Positions 8,752 to 14,920 of a stretch of 20,205 nucleotides of DNA are shown here, piece by piece. The stretch spans positions 1-20,205 of the forward strand of contig JAZNHT010000056.1 of NCBI GenBank assembly GCA_045577175.1, in the 5' to 3' direction. The position numbers were made by a program, and so were the translations under genes. The notes under the pieces are model-generated. The model did no database searches. It was given only the letters and a program-made list of their open reading frames with translations, and was not told where the DNA came from. The stretch's first letter is position 1. The number at the start of each line of letters is the position of its first letter. This stretch comes from SIG701 sp045577175 (lineage in GTDB: Bacteria > Bacillota > Clostridia > Oscillospirales > CAG-272).

Positions 8752-9971
8752 GGAGTCTCCCTCCCTTCCCGTTGTTTTTCATCGTTTGCGTTTTTATCGC
8801 GTTTCAGATCGTATGAGAGACCGACCGCGGAAAGCTCACGGTTGTAGCCGTCCACCGTGGTTTCGTTGAGGCGACCGATCTCCGCCGCAACCGTGCGGAT
8901 TCTGTCCCGTCTGCCGAATACGGCGGTCACCCACCGCACCACCCACAGAAGGGGCAAAAGAATCGGTGCTTTTTCAAGCACGGGATACCGTTTTTTCATA
9001 TCCGCCATCGGCAGAAACAGATAATGCAGGAGCTTCTTCCGCTTTGCCAAGCCGACGGACTCCTCCCGTGCGCTCGCCTTTGCCGCTGTCGCAATTTTTT
9101 TCCTCTCGGTGAGCCCGTAAGCACCGCTTTCCACGATGCGCTCGGTGATGAGCTCCGTAATCTCCGTCGGGGCGGCGTGCGCAAACCACACGGCAATCGT
9201 CGAGGTGATATTCTCATGAAAAGCGCGCAAACAGAGCTTGTCAAGCTCCTCGCCGATGTATTCAAAATCCATATCGGCGTACCGATCGGCATACCGCCAC
9301 AGATCGACGAGGTGCTTTATTCCGATGCCGCCGTCGCGGTAATGCTTCGTCAGATGGGTGAATATGTACAGGTATTCGTCCTCATGCCGCATACAGTAGC
9401 GGTGCGGTGCCGTCCCCGGCACAGCCTTCGCCCACGGATCCTTATAATATTCGTAATAATCGTCGTTGTACGACGGGATAAGCCGCTTATGCAGCTCAAC
9501 GCAGATTTTCGGCTTTTTGTGCCAGAACAGCTCATGATCCGACTCCACTCCCTCCGTAAAGCCGAGGGAAAGCATGATCGGCTTGATTTTTTCGTACTGC
9601 TCCTCACGGATGAGGATGTCGAAATCGCTCATCAGGCGCATCTCCGAGGAGGGATACAGATTTTTGATCGACGATCCCTTCAGAGGCATATGATCGATCC
9701 CGTTTTGGGAAAACGCCTCCAGAATCGCCGACAGAGCACCGCACTGCAACTGATCGCCCACGGTAAGCTGAAGCGTTTTCGTTTGCATCTCCGTCGCCGC
9801 CGACAGATCTGCCTCGGACAGATACAGCCCGTGATACACAAGCGGCACGATCTGGTGTGCCTTTGCGATTTCATACATCTCCGCGATCGGCAATTCGCGC
9901 GAAAGTGCCGCCGCCTCTCCCGTCAGAGCGGCTTGAATGCAGGCGAATATATCTCGGTGAAGGGATTTCAT
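8748..9971 (-). CDS. Nucleotidyltransferase family protein (PF14907-type)
   Basis: This is a 407-residue soluble protein starting at ATG 9971, preceded by AAAGGAG with good spacing. The minimal nucleotidyltransferase signature is visible: MPLKGSSIKNLYP (about 95-107), then RLMSDFDILI (112-121) with the catalytic-type Asp pair D116/D118. VELHKRL (158-164) follows, matching the PF14907 layout (LKG...lYp...DxDlL...vElH). Such proteins are frequent in capsule and peptide-modification clusters, but their substrate is generally unknown. The gene is first in a two-gene operon, shares four bases with the dehydratase gene, and has a near-consensus promoter upstream. A role in decorating a surface polymer, or in nucleotidylating a small molecule, is only inferred from context. 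Confidence 0.82.
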   Translation of the reverse strand: MKSLHRDIFACIQAALTGEAAALSRELPIAEMYEIAKAHQIVPLVYHGLYLSEADLSAATEMQTKTLQLTVGDQLQCGALSAILEAFSQNGIDHMPLKGSSIKNLYPSSEMRLMSDFDILIREEQYEKIKPIMLSLGFTEGVESDHELFWHKKPKICVELHKRLIPSYNDDYYEYYKDPWAKAVPGTAPHRYCMRHEDEYLYIFTHLTKHYRDGGIGIKHLVDLWRYADRYADMDFEYIGEELDKLCLRAFHENITSTIAVWFAHAAPTEITELITERIVESGAYGLTERKKIATAAKASAREESVGLAKRKKLLHYLFLPMADMKKRYPVLEKAPILLPLLWVVRWVTAVFGRRDRIRTVAAEIGRLNETTVDGYNRELSAVGLSYDLKRDKNANDEKQREGRETP

Positions 9972-10024
9972 TACGCACTCCTTTGGGAATGAAGATTGAG
10001 CAGCAAAACGGCTCAGTTACAATT

Positions 10025-10053
10025 ATTATATCAAAATCCTGTTACAAAGTCAA
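10025..10053 (-). promoter_or_regulatory. Sigma-A promoter of the nucleotidyltransferase-dehydratase operon
   Basis: Read on the minus strand: TTGACT (10053-10048), a 17-base spacer, then TATAAT (10030-10025). This is one mismatch from the perfect consensus. It predicts a start site near 10018 and a leader of about 45 bases ahead of the ATG at 9971. Confidence 0.85.
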
Positions 10054-10158
10054 TCGGATTGAGCAATTTTGCCCCGACTTTGTGGACTTTTTGTGAAGAA
10101 ATTTGTATAAATACATGCAAAATAGCGACAAATGTCCTCGCGGAAGCGGTATCTCCTC

Positions 10159-10187
10159 TTGTTTTTCGGAAAAGATTGTGCTATACT
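10159..10187 (+). promoter_or_regulatory. Promoter of the CotH-like gene
   Basis: TTGTTT (10159-10164), a 17-base spacer, and TATACT (10182-10187) with an extended -10 TG at 10179-10180. The predicted start site is near 10194 and the leader about 30 bases. The two divergent promoters in this gap lie back to back without overlapping. Confidence 0.72.
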
Positions 10188-10224
10188 AATAAAAAATCCA
10201 TCCTTCCTTACGAAAGGATTTTGT

Positions 10225-11574
10225 ATGAAACACTGTTCTTTTCTTTTTCGCATCCCCTCGCTTTTTCTGCTGATTGCGCTCTTCCTGCCGATCCTTGCCG
10301 GATGCGGCAGCGATCCTTTGTCCGCGCCGGATGACACCGCAGATCCCGTGCTGTCGGAAAACGTGCTGAACGCGGAGGAGTACCCTCTGCTCGGCGGTAT
10401 TCCAACCTTGTACATCGATCTCGCAGGCAGCTATCCGCTCGGTAATCTTACGAAGGAGGAGTACGTCGGCGGCACCGCCACCCTCGTCGGCACGGACGCG
10501 GCGGACAATCTCATCTCCGTTTCCGTGGAGATGAAGGGGCGCGGCAACTACTCCTGGTACGACATGGAGAAAAAGCAGTACGCCATCAAATTTGAGGAGA
10601 AGCAGCGCGTGCTCGGCATGGGCTCGGCGCGCCGCTGGGTGCTGATCTCCAACTACAGCGACAAATCGTTCCTCCGCAATTATATGACATTGAATCTTGC
10701 GAAGGATATGGGTATGCCGTACACCACGGCGAGCCGGTATGTGAATCTTGTCGTGAACGGCGAGTATAACGGTCTGTATCTCTTGACGGAAAAAATCGAG
10801 GTGCACGCCGACCGCGTGGACATCGACACGGCAAACGGCGACGTGCTCATGGAGATCGACCTGCCCGGGCGGCACAACAACGAATGTGACTACTGTATCG
10901 ACATTGAGGCGACGCTGCCCGTGCCGATGCACATCCGCATCTGCGAGCCGGAGGTGGACGACTACGGCGAGGACGTGATGACGGCGGCGCACGAGCTTGC
11001 CAAAAAGCTCACGACCGGCATGATTCCCGGCTTGAACCGCGGACTGGACACGCTATCGGAGATTATTGACGTGGAATCGTTTGTGGACTGGTACATTCTG
11101 AACGAATTTGTCCGTAACGGCGACTCCGCCTTCTGGACGAGCTGCTACTGCTATATTGAGGACGGTATTCTGCACATGGGACCGGTCTGGGATTACGACA
11201 CCTGCATGGGCAACCAGGCAAACTCTGCGTATTTTGCGCCCGAGGGCTTCTATATCGGTGAGCAGCAGAGAGCGTACTGGTACTACCGCCTGACGCGCAA
11301 TAAGGATTTCAATGCGCTGGTGAAGGAGAGATGGACAGAGCTTCGCGACGCAGGCGTTTTTGACGATTTTATCGGCATGATTGACGAGACGACGGCGTAT
11401 ATTGCCGAATCGATCAAGCTCGACAACGAACGGTGGCCGGGCGGTCCCCTGCGAGACGATCTGCGCGGAAACAAATCCTGCTACAGTGCCGAGGAGGAGA
11501 AGGAATACATCCGAAGCTGGGTGAACACACGTATCAAGTGGCTCGATAAGCAGTGGTATATCGGGGATAAATAA
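10225..11574 (+). CDS. CotH-like (CotH kinase domain) lipoprotein
   Basis: This is a 449-residue protein. The ATG at 10225 is chosen because GAAAGGA lies just upstream and the product then begins with a lipoprotein signal peptide; an ORF start at 10132 lies upstream of the predicted promoter. The signal peptide (1-26) ends in lipobox L-A-G-C with C27 as the lipidated residue. The CotH fold is visible as KGRGNYSW (104-111), KKQYAIKF (116-123), WVLISNYSDKSFLRN (138-152), YNGLYLLTEKIEVHADRVDI (181-200) and the metal/active-site block GPVWDYD (319-325). CotH of Bacillus is an atypical protein kinase that phosphorylates spore-coat proteins; extracellular CotH-like lipoproteins in Clostridia are mostly uncharacterised. 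It would face outward on the membrane. Kinase activity is an inference. Confidence 0.87.
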   Translation: MKHCSFLFRIPSLFLLIALFLPILAGCGSDPLSAPDDTADPVLSENVLNAEEYPLLGGIPTLYIDLAGSYPLGNLTKEEYVGGTATLVGTDAADNLISVSVEMKGRGNYSWYDMEKKQYAIKFEEKQRVLGMGSARRWVLISNYSDKSFLRNYMTLNLAKDMGMPYTTASRYVNLVVNGEYNGLYLLTEKIEVHADRVDIDTANGDVLMEIDLPGRHNNECDYCIDIEATLPVPMHIRICEPEVDDYGEDVMTAAHELAKKLTTGMIPGLNRGLDTLSEIIDVESFVDWYILNEFVRNGDSAFWTSCYCYIEDGILHMGPVWDYDTCMGNQANSAYFAPEGFYIGEQQRAYWYYRLTRNKDFNALVKERWTELRDAGVFDDFIGMIDETTAYIAESIKLDNERWPGGPLRDDLRGNKSCYSAEEEKEYIRSWVNTRIKWLDKQWYIGDK

Positions 11575-11578
11575 AAAG

Positions 11579-11610
11579 AAAGCCGGACGGGAACCCGTTC
11601 AGCTTTTGTT
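11579..11610 (+). terminator. Intrinsic terminator after the CotH-like gene
   Basis: A stem of about ten pairs (aaagccggacggg 11579-11591 with cccgttcagcttt 11594-11606, one C/A mismatch and one G-T pair) is followed by ttgtttt, only a few bases after the stop codon. Confidence 0.75.
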
Positions 11611-11630
11611 TTGGGTGGAGACGGTTTTAT

Positions 11631-11657
11631 TGCGGCGGGAGCAAGCCCCCGCCCTAC
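11631..11657. repeat. 27-nt intergenic repeat, copy B
   Basis: Exact reverse complement of 6682-6708, beginning tgcggcgggagcaagccccc. It contains a ggcggg/cccgcc inverted repeat. It sits about 20 bases after the CotH terminator. Confidence 0.75.
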
Positions 11658-11712
11658 AACGGTTGCGCAAACGACCTCACAAATCTCGGTAGGGGAGGGG
11701 CTTGTGTCAAGA

Positions 11713-11752
11713 GAAACATGGTTTACAATTTGTGAAGAAACATGGTTTACAA
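11713..11752. repeat. Pair of 16-nt direct repeats (gaaacatggtttacaa)
   Basis: Two identical copies of gaaacatggtttacaa lie at 11713-11728 and 11737-11752, a 24-base period, just after tgtcaagа-like sequence (11705 onward, tgtcaaga). Closely spaced short direct repeats of this kind occur at the termini of some insertion sequences, where the transposase binds. No transposase is present, so this may be a leftover end. That is an inference. Confidence 0.5.
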
Positions 11753-11759
11753 CTTATAT

Positions 11760-11810
11760 GAGCAATAAATTTGAAGCGAAGGCGTAGCCGAAGCGGAAAA
11801 TTTATTGCTC
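11760..11810. repeat. Inverted repeat with 13-bp perfect arms
   Basis: gagcaataaattt (11760-11772) and aaatttattgctc (11798-11810) are perfect complements flanking a 25-base GC-richer loop with an internal ggc-gta-gcc stem. The A/T-rich arms contrast with the surrounding GC-rich DNA. It has the form of a small mobile or dispersed palindromic element. It lies 7 bases after the direct repeats. Confidence 0.65.
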
Positions 11811-11861
11811 GGGCGCACGGCAGCGTCCGCATCCTCCTCCGCCGCACGGGCACGTCCATAG

Positions 11862-11896
11862 GCTCCCTCCGGGAGGGAGCGCCCGACGAAGTCGGG
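11862..11896. repeat. Tandem hairpins (gctccctcc/ggagggagc and cccgac/gtcggg)
   Basis: Two adjacent inverted repeats: gctccctcc-g-ggagggagc at 11862-11880, and cccgac-gaa-gtcggg at 11882-11896 (the last g completes the arm). This double-hairpin layout is typical of dispersed intergenic repeats in clostridial genomes. No coding function is seen. Confidence 0.55.
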
Positions 11897-11941
11897 TGAG
11901 GGAGAACGCGATACAATGAAGTTAGCACAGACTCAAAGTTA

Positions 11942-11998
11942 CGCAGGCTCCTTCCGTCACGCTACGCGTGCCACCTTCCTCTCGGAGGAAGGCTTTTC
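11942..11998. repeat. Double-hairpin intergenic repeat ending in a T-run
   Basis: cacgc-tac-gcgtg (11958-11970) is followed by ccttcctc-tcg-gaggaagg (11974-11992) and then ctttt. The outer sequence ggctccttcc is related to the ggctccctcc of the previous unit, so the two belong to the same repeat style. The last stem plus cttttc could work as a plus-strand terminator, but no gene ends just before it. Confidence 0.55.
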
Positions 11999-12013
11999 GT
12001 TAGCCCCATTATA

Positions 12014-12048
12014 ACACAAATCGGCAGAGAAAACAATTTCTCCGCCGA
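12014..12048 (-). terminator. Intrinsic terminator of the glycosyltransferase-CsaB gene
   Basis: On the minus strand, about 65 bases after the stop codon, cggcggagaaa (12047-12037) pairs with tttctctgccg (12032-12022) around a ttgt loop with one mismatch, and the T-rich gatttgtgtt follows. The same bases also spell a promoter-like TTGTTT-17-TATAAT (12036 to 12008) on the minus strand, which is probably coincidental. Confidence 0.65.
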
Positions 12049-12111
12049 AATTTGTTTGTAGGGGCGTGAGTCTGCGAGAACCTCGCGTGTCCCCTGCCAC
12101 GGTTTTCAATC

Positions 12112-14298
12112 TTATCCCTTTTCGCCCTGCACAAGGCGCACGGCGGCATCCGCGTCCTCCTCTGCCAAGGCGGTAAGCTCCGCTGCACGGGCGGCGAGCT
12201 TCTCTGCGGCAGCCGTATCCGAGAGGACACGGCGGAGCAGATCCGCGATCTGCGCCCCGTCGGCAGATGTACGCGAGAGAGTGTTCTCCGGCATACCCAC
12301 ATACGACATCAGCGCGTCCACCTTCGGATCGTACGAAATCGCCGCGGACGGCACCGCCGATGCCGTCGCAAAAATCAAAGCGTGCAAGCGCATCGACAAA
12401 ACGGCACGTGCCGAGCCGATTTCGGCAAAAATCTCCTCCGCCGTTCTCGCCGCGGAGATCGTCGCCTCCACGCCTGCCTCCGTCAGTCGGCTGAGCAGAC
12501 GGGCAGAGATCGCCGCGTCATACTGCGGCTGCATCGGCAGAATCACTGCGGTGAGCGCCCGCTCGCGGCACACCGCCGTCAGCGCACGGACGACGGCATC
12601 CTCCAAAGCGGCACTGTCCCCCTCCGCCGCCGATTTTCCGGCAAGCTCACGGAGAGACACAACGATCTTCGGCTCTTTTGCGGAAGCGGTGCCCGTGGAC
12701 AAACGGTACACCGGATCCGCGCTCACGCGGATTTTTTTCGCATCGATCCCCATCCGGCACAGCTCCTCACGGGAGGTATCCTCGCGGACGCTGATATAAT
12801 CCGCCTCCGTGCAGGCACGGGCAGTCAGTTTCCGACCGGATTCGCTCTGAATCGGACCGATGCCGTTTGCGTAAATCATGACAGGCACAGAGAGCTTGTG
12901 CGCCATACGCACCACGGATGCGTAATACGTCAGCGATTTTTTGCTCGTCGCATCCTGGAACAGGCTGCCGCCGCCGCTGATGAGGAGCTTAGCATGGCGA
13001 AGCGCGCGCCATACGGAGATCACGTGGAAGCGGCTGACCGCTTTCACCCCGACGGCAGGGGAGACGCCCCGTTTGGAGAGCACGGCGATCCGCTTGACAC
13101 CGCGCGACTTCAGTCCGTCCGCGATGGATGCAAGCAGCGCGTCATCGCCCGCGTTATCAAAGCCGTAGTAGCCGGAGATCACGACGTCGCCCCATTTCGG
13201 AACGTGCTCGGCGATTGCGAGGCGGTACGTCTCCTCCGCATCGTTGCACATACGGGCGACCGAATACTCTCTGCACACGACCGTGCGGTTGTACTCACCC
13301 ATCGCCCGACGCTCCTCTTTTGTTTTGGAGAGGATTTCAATGACGCCCTGCGCGATCTGCTCCGCCGTGGCAAGCGGACGGCCGCGGCAGCAGAAATTCG
13401 TGCCGATCGCCTCTTCCTCCATGGCGAGATCGAACACGCCGAGGTGTCCCTGCGGTCCGCTCAGAACGACGGGGACGGATGCCGCCATCGCCTCCAGTGC
13501 GGCACGGGATACGCCGACAAACACATCGGTTCCGGGCAAAATCTCGGGAATATCTCTCCGCGGACCGAGGATGAAGATGCGTCCGCCGCCAAGCGCACGG
13601 TCGATCTTCTCCGCCAAGGCGCGCGCTTCCTCCAAAGCATCGCCGCCGCCGACCACGACCAGACGGGCATCGGGACGCGCACGCACGATTTCCGGCATGG
13701 CTTCAATGAGCCTAAATGCGTGCGAGGAGCACGATTTATCCATGCGCGTCACCGTGACGATTTTCTCCCCCTCGGGCAGGATGTCGGACGGCTCCGCCTC
13801 TTTGAACGCGTCGGTATCGATACCGTTGACGGTGACGTGGATTTTTTCGTAATCGGCGCCGTAATGGCGGACAAGAAAATCACGCAAATCGTCGGAAACG
13901 GCGATTGTACGCTCGCCGATACGGGTGAGCATCCGCCAATACCACACGGGATTGAACGTCCAATGGAAGGTGGTAACGAAGGGAATGTCGTATTTTTTGG
14001 CGAGCTTCTGTCCGAGGAATGCGGGGATTCTCGCGTGTGCGTGGATGATGTCGTATTTGTTTTTCCGAATATCCTCATTGAGGATTCGGTAGGAGCGCGA
14101 AAGTGCCTTCGGCTTTTTCGTATAGAGCGGCGCATCGATATGCCGCGCGCCGGATGCGAGCAGCGGCTCGAGAAAAATGCCGCCGGCGCAAGCCACGGTG
14201 ACCTTGTGTCCCCGTGCGATGAGTGCACGGGTGAGCTCTAAAATATGGGTTTCCACGCCGCCTATACCGAGGGACATGGTGAGCATGAGGATGTTCAT
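12112..14298 (-). CDS. Fusion protein: GT4 glycosyltransferase + CsaB-type polysaccharide pyruvyltransferase
   Basis: This is a 728-residue protein. The start at 14298 (MNILMLTMSLGIGGVETHIL) is preferred over an upstream ATG at 14376, because AAAGGA precedes it and the extension is only a Lys/Glu-rich purine tract. Residues 1 to about 365 form a GT-B enzyme with SLGIGGVETH (9-18), HAHARIP (86-92), VTVNGIDTDAF (155-165) and VTVTRMDKSCSSHAF (181-195). Residues from about 369 on form a pyruvyltransferase: GDVVISGYYGFDNAGDDALL (370-389), SGGGSLFQDATSKKSL (441-456), IYANGIGPIQ (475-484) and LSMRLHALIFA (634-644). CsaB adds ketal pyruvate to wall polysaccharide, the ligand for SLH-domain surface proteins. 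The fused glycosyltransferase may build the unit that is pyruvylated. It stands alone between two repeat-rich gaps. Confidence 0.9.
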   Translation of the reverse strand: MNILMLTMSLGIGGVETHILELTRALIARGHKVTVACAGGIFLEPLLASGARHIDAPLYTKKPKALSRSYRILNEDIRKNKYDIIHAHARIPAFLGQKLAKKYDIPFVTTFHWTFNPVWYWRMLTRIGERTIAVSDDLRDFLVRHYGADYEKIHVTVNGIDTDAFKEAEPSDILPEGEKIVTVTRMDKSCSSHAFRLIEAMPEIVRARPDARLVVVGGGDALEEARALAEKIDRALGGGRIFILGPRRDIPEILPGTDVFVGVSRAALEAMAASVPVVLSGPQGHLGVFDLAMEEEAIGTNFCCRGRPLATAEQIAQGVIEILSKTKEERRAMGEYNRTVVCREYSVARMCNDAEETYRLAIAEHVPKWGDVVISGYYGFDNAGDDALLASIADGLKSRGVKRIAVLSKRGVSPAVGVKAVSRFHVISVWRALRHAKLLISGGGSLFQDATSKKSLTYYASVVRMAHKLSVPVMIYANGIGPIQSESGRKLTARACTEADYISVREDTSREELCRMGIDAKKIRVSADPVYRLSTGTASAKEPKIVVSLRELAGKSAAEGDSAALEDAVVRALTAVCRERALTAVILPMQPQYDAAISARLLSRLTEAGVEATISAARTAEEIFAEIGSARAVLSMRLHALIFATASAVPSAAISYDPKVDALMSYVGMPENTLSRTSADGAQIADLLRRVLSDTAAAEKLAARAAELTALAEEDADAAVRLVQGEKG

Positions 14299-14306
14299 GG
14301 AGGGGT

Positions 14307-14346
14307 CCTTTCTTGTTTTTTCTTTTTTCTTTTTTTCCTTTTTTCT
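14307..14346 (-). other. Polypurine leader of the fusion gene
   Basis: On the minus strand the 40 or so bases ahead of the ribosome binding site are almost purely A and G (runs such as gaaaaaaggaaaaaaagaaa), giving a long pyrimidine tract on the plus strand. It falls in the untranslated leader if translation begins at 14298. It may keep the leader unstructured, or be a slippage-prone site. Confidence 0.5.
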
Positions 14347-14401
14347 ACTATCTGCAAACAGTGGGAAGGGAGGCACGAACCGTTCGTGCAGGAGACGCGA
14401 T

Positions 14402-14433
14402 GTAGGAGGGGCGTGTCGCGCAGCCCCTCCTAC
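14402..14433. repeat. Hairpin repeat, 11-bp perfect stem
   Basis: gtaggaggggc (14402-14412) pairs perfectly with gcccctcctac (14423-14433) around a 10-base loop (gtgtcgcgca). Related gtagg-type arms recur at 14889-14920 and, less exactly, at 6682 and 11657. Confidence 0.65.
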
Positions 14434-14449
14434 GACCTCCTCCGCGCCA

Positions 14450-14477
14450 AAGGGGAGAGGGAGAGCCCTCTCCCCTT
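14450..14477. repeat. Hairpin repeat, 12-bp perfect stem
   Basis: aaggggagaggg (14450-14461) pairs perfectly with ccctctcccctt (14466-14477) around an AGAG loop. The ggggagagg core recurs in the hairpin at 14844-14871, so the two are members of one repeat family. Confidence 0.65.
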
Positions 14478-14558
14478 GGATCCCCTCACCTCATAGCGTT
14501 CTTTCAGTGGTAATTGTGTGCCAACATACCACTTTAGCTTCAGTTTTAAAGGAGAGTT

Positions 14559-14579
14559 ATGATCGAAGTTTTGTGCTAA
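14559..14579 (+). other. Possible six-codon minigene with strong ribosome binding site
   Basis: AAAGGAG (14548-14554) followed after four bases by ATG and the codons for MIEVLC, then TAA. The signal is as good as that of real genes nearby, but no promoter and no regulated gene follow on the plus strand. It may be a chance product inside a dispersed repeat. Confidence 0.25.
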
Positions 14580-14655
14580 CACAGCGAAACGCTTTCGTAA
14601 AAGACGCGCTCCCGCGCGGGCGAATAGGGATATTGATGGGTACGAATCTCGTACA

Positions 14656-14673
14656 GATTTGTACGTACAAATC
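14656..14673. repeat. Perfect 18-nt palindrome gatttgtacgtacaaatc
   Basis: The two 9-base halves (gatttgtac and gtacaaatc) are perfect complements with no loop, as in dimeric protein binding sites. Smaller palindromes flank it (tacga-atc-tcgta at 14641-14653, atcatgat at 14671-14678). No adjacent promoter was recognised. Confidence 0.5.
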
Positions 14674-14820
14674 ATGATCGCATACAGGATGCGGAGATAA
14701 AGTTAGATACGGGAGGACGTGGCGCAATTTTACCGCCTCTCCCGCTGATGGTGCAGAGGGGAGATTCAAAACGAGGCGATACCGCTGAGGTTAGGAGGGT
14801 AGGTGTGATACAGTTACCGC

Positions 14821-14871
14821 TGCACCCCGGGGAGTGGGGTGCAGGGGAGAGGGGATCTCCCCCCTCTCCCC
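14821..14871. repeat. Two adjacent hairpins (8-bp and 11-bp stems)
   Basis: tgcacccc / ggggtgca (14821-14828 with 14836-14843) is directly followed by ggggagagggg / cccctctcccc (14844-14854 with 14861-14871), both perfect. The gcacccc/ggggtgc arm recurs at 14939-14959, where it enters the helicase gene. Confidence 0.65.
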
Positions 14872-14888
14872 TTGCCGTGGCGGTGGTC

Positions 14889-14920
14889 GTAGGAGGCGTT
14901 CCGCGTTAAACGCCTCCTAC
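14889..14920. repeat. Hairpin repeat, 12-bp perfect stem
   Basis: gtaggaggcgtt (14889-14900) pairs perfectly with aacgcctcctac (14909-14920) around an 8-base loop. It lies about 25 bases beyond the helicase stop codon on that gene's downstream side. No T-run follows on either strand, so it is not a classical terminator. Confidence 0.65.

Larger units (their letters stand above)
11611..12000. other. Non-coding, repeat-filled intergenic stretch
   Basis: No credible gene lies between the CotH terminator and the terminator of the fusion gene. The stretch holds, in order: the 27-nt repeat copy B (11631-11657); a pair of 16-nt direct repeats (11713-11752); a 13-bp inverted repeat (11760-11810); tandem small hairpins (11862-11896); and another tandem hairpin unit ending in cttttc (11942-11998). 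A 73-codon minus-strand ORF (11707-11928) only reads through these repeats, is Arg/Pro-rich, and is not considered a gene. Confidence 0.75.

Noticed and set aside
11707..11928. 73-codon minus-strand ORF
   Set aside because: It reads across direct repeats, the palindrome and the hairpins; the product is Arg/Pro/Cys low-complexity with no ribosome binding site.
12008..12036. Minus-strand promoter-like TTGTTT-17-TATAAT pointing into the repeat region
   Set aside because: It overlaps the terminator stem of the fusion gene and no gene lies downstream on that strand. It is kept only as a weak possibility for a non-coding transcript.
12382..14241. 619-codon plus-strand ORF opposite the GT4-CsaB fusion
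   Set aside because: Despite its length it is fully antisense to a gene with unmistakable GT4 and CsaB motifs. Its product is Arg/His/Asp-rich and shows no domain.
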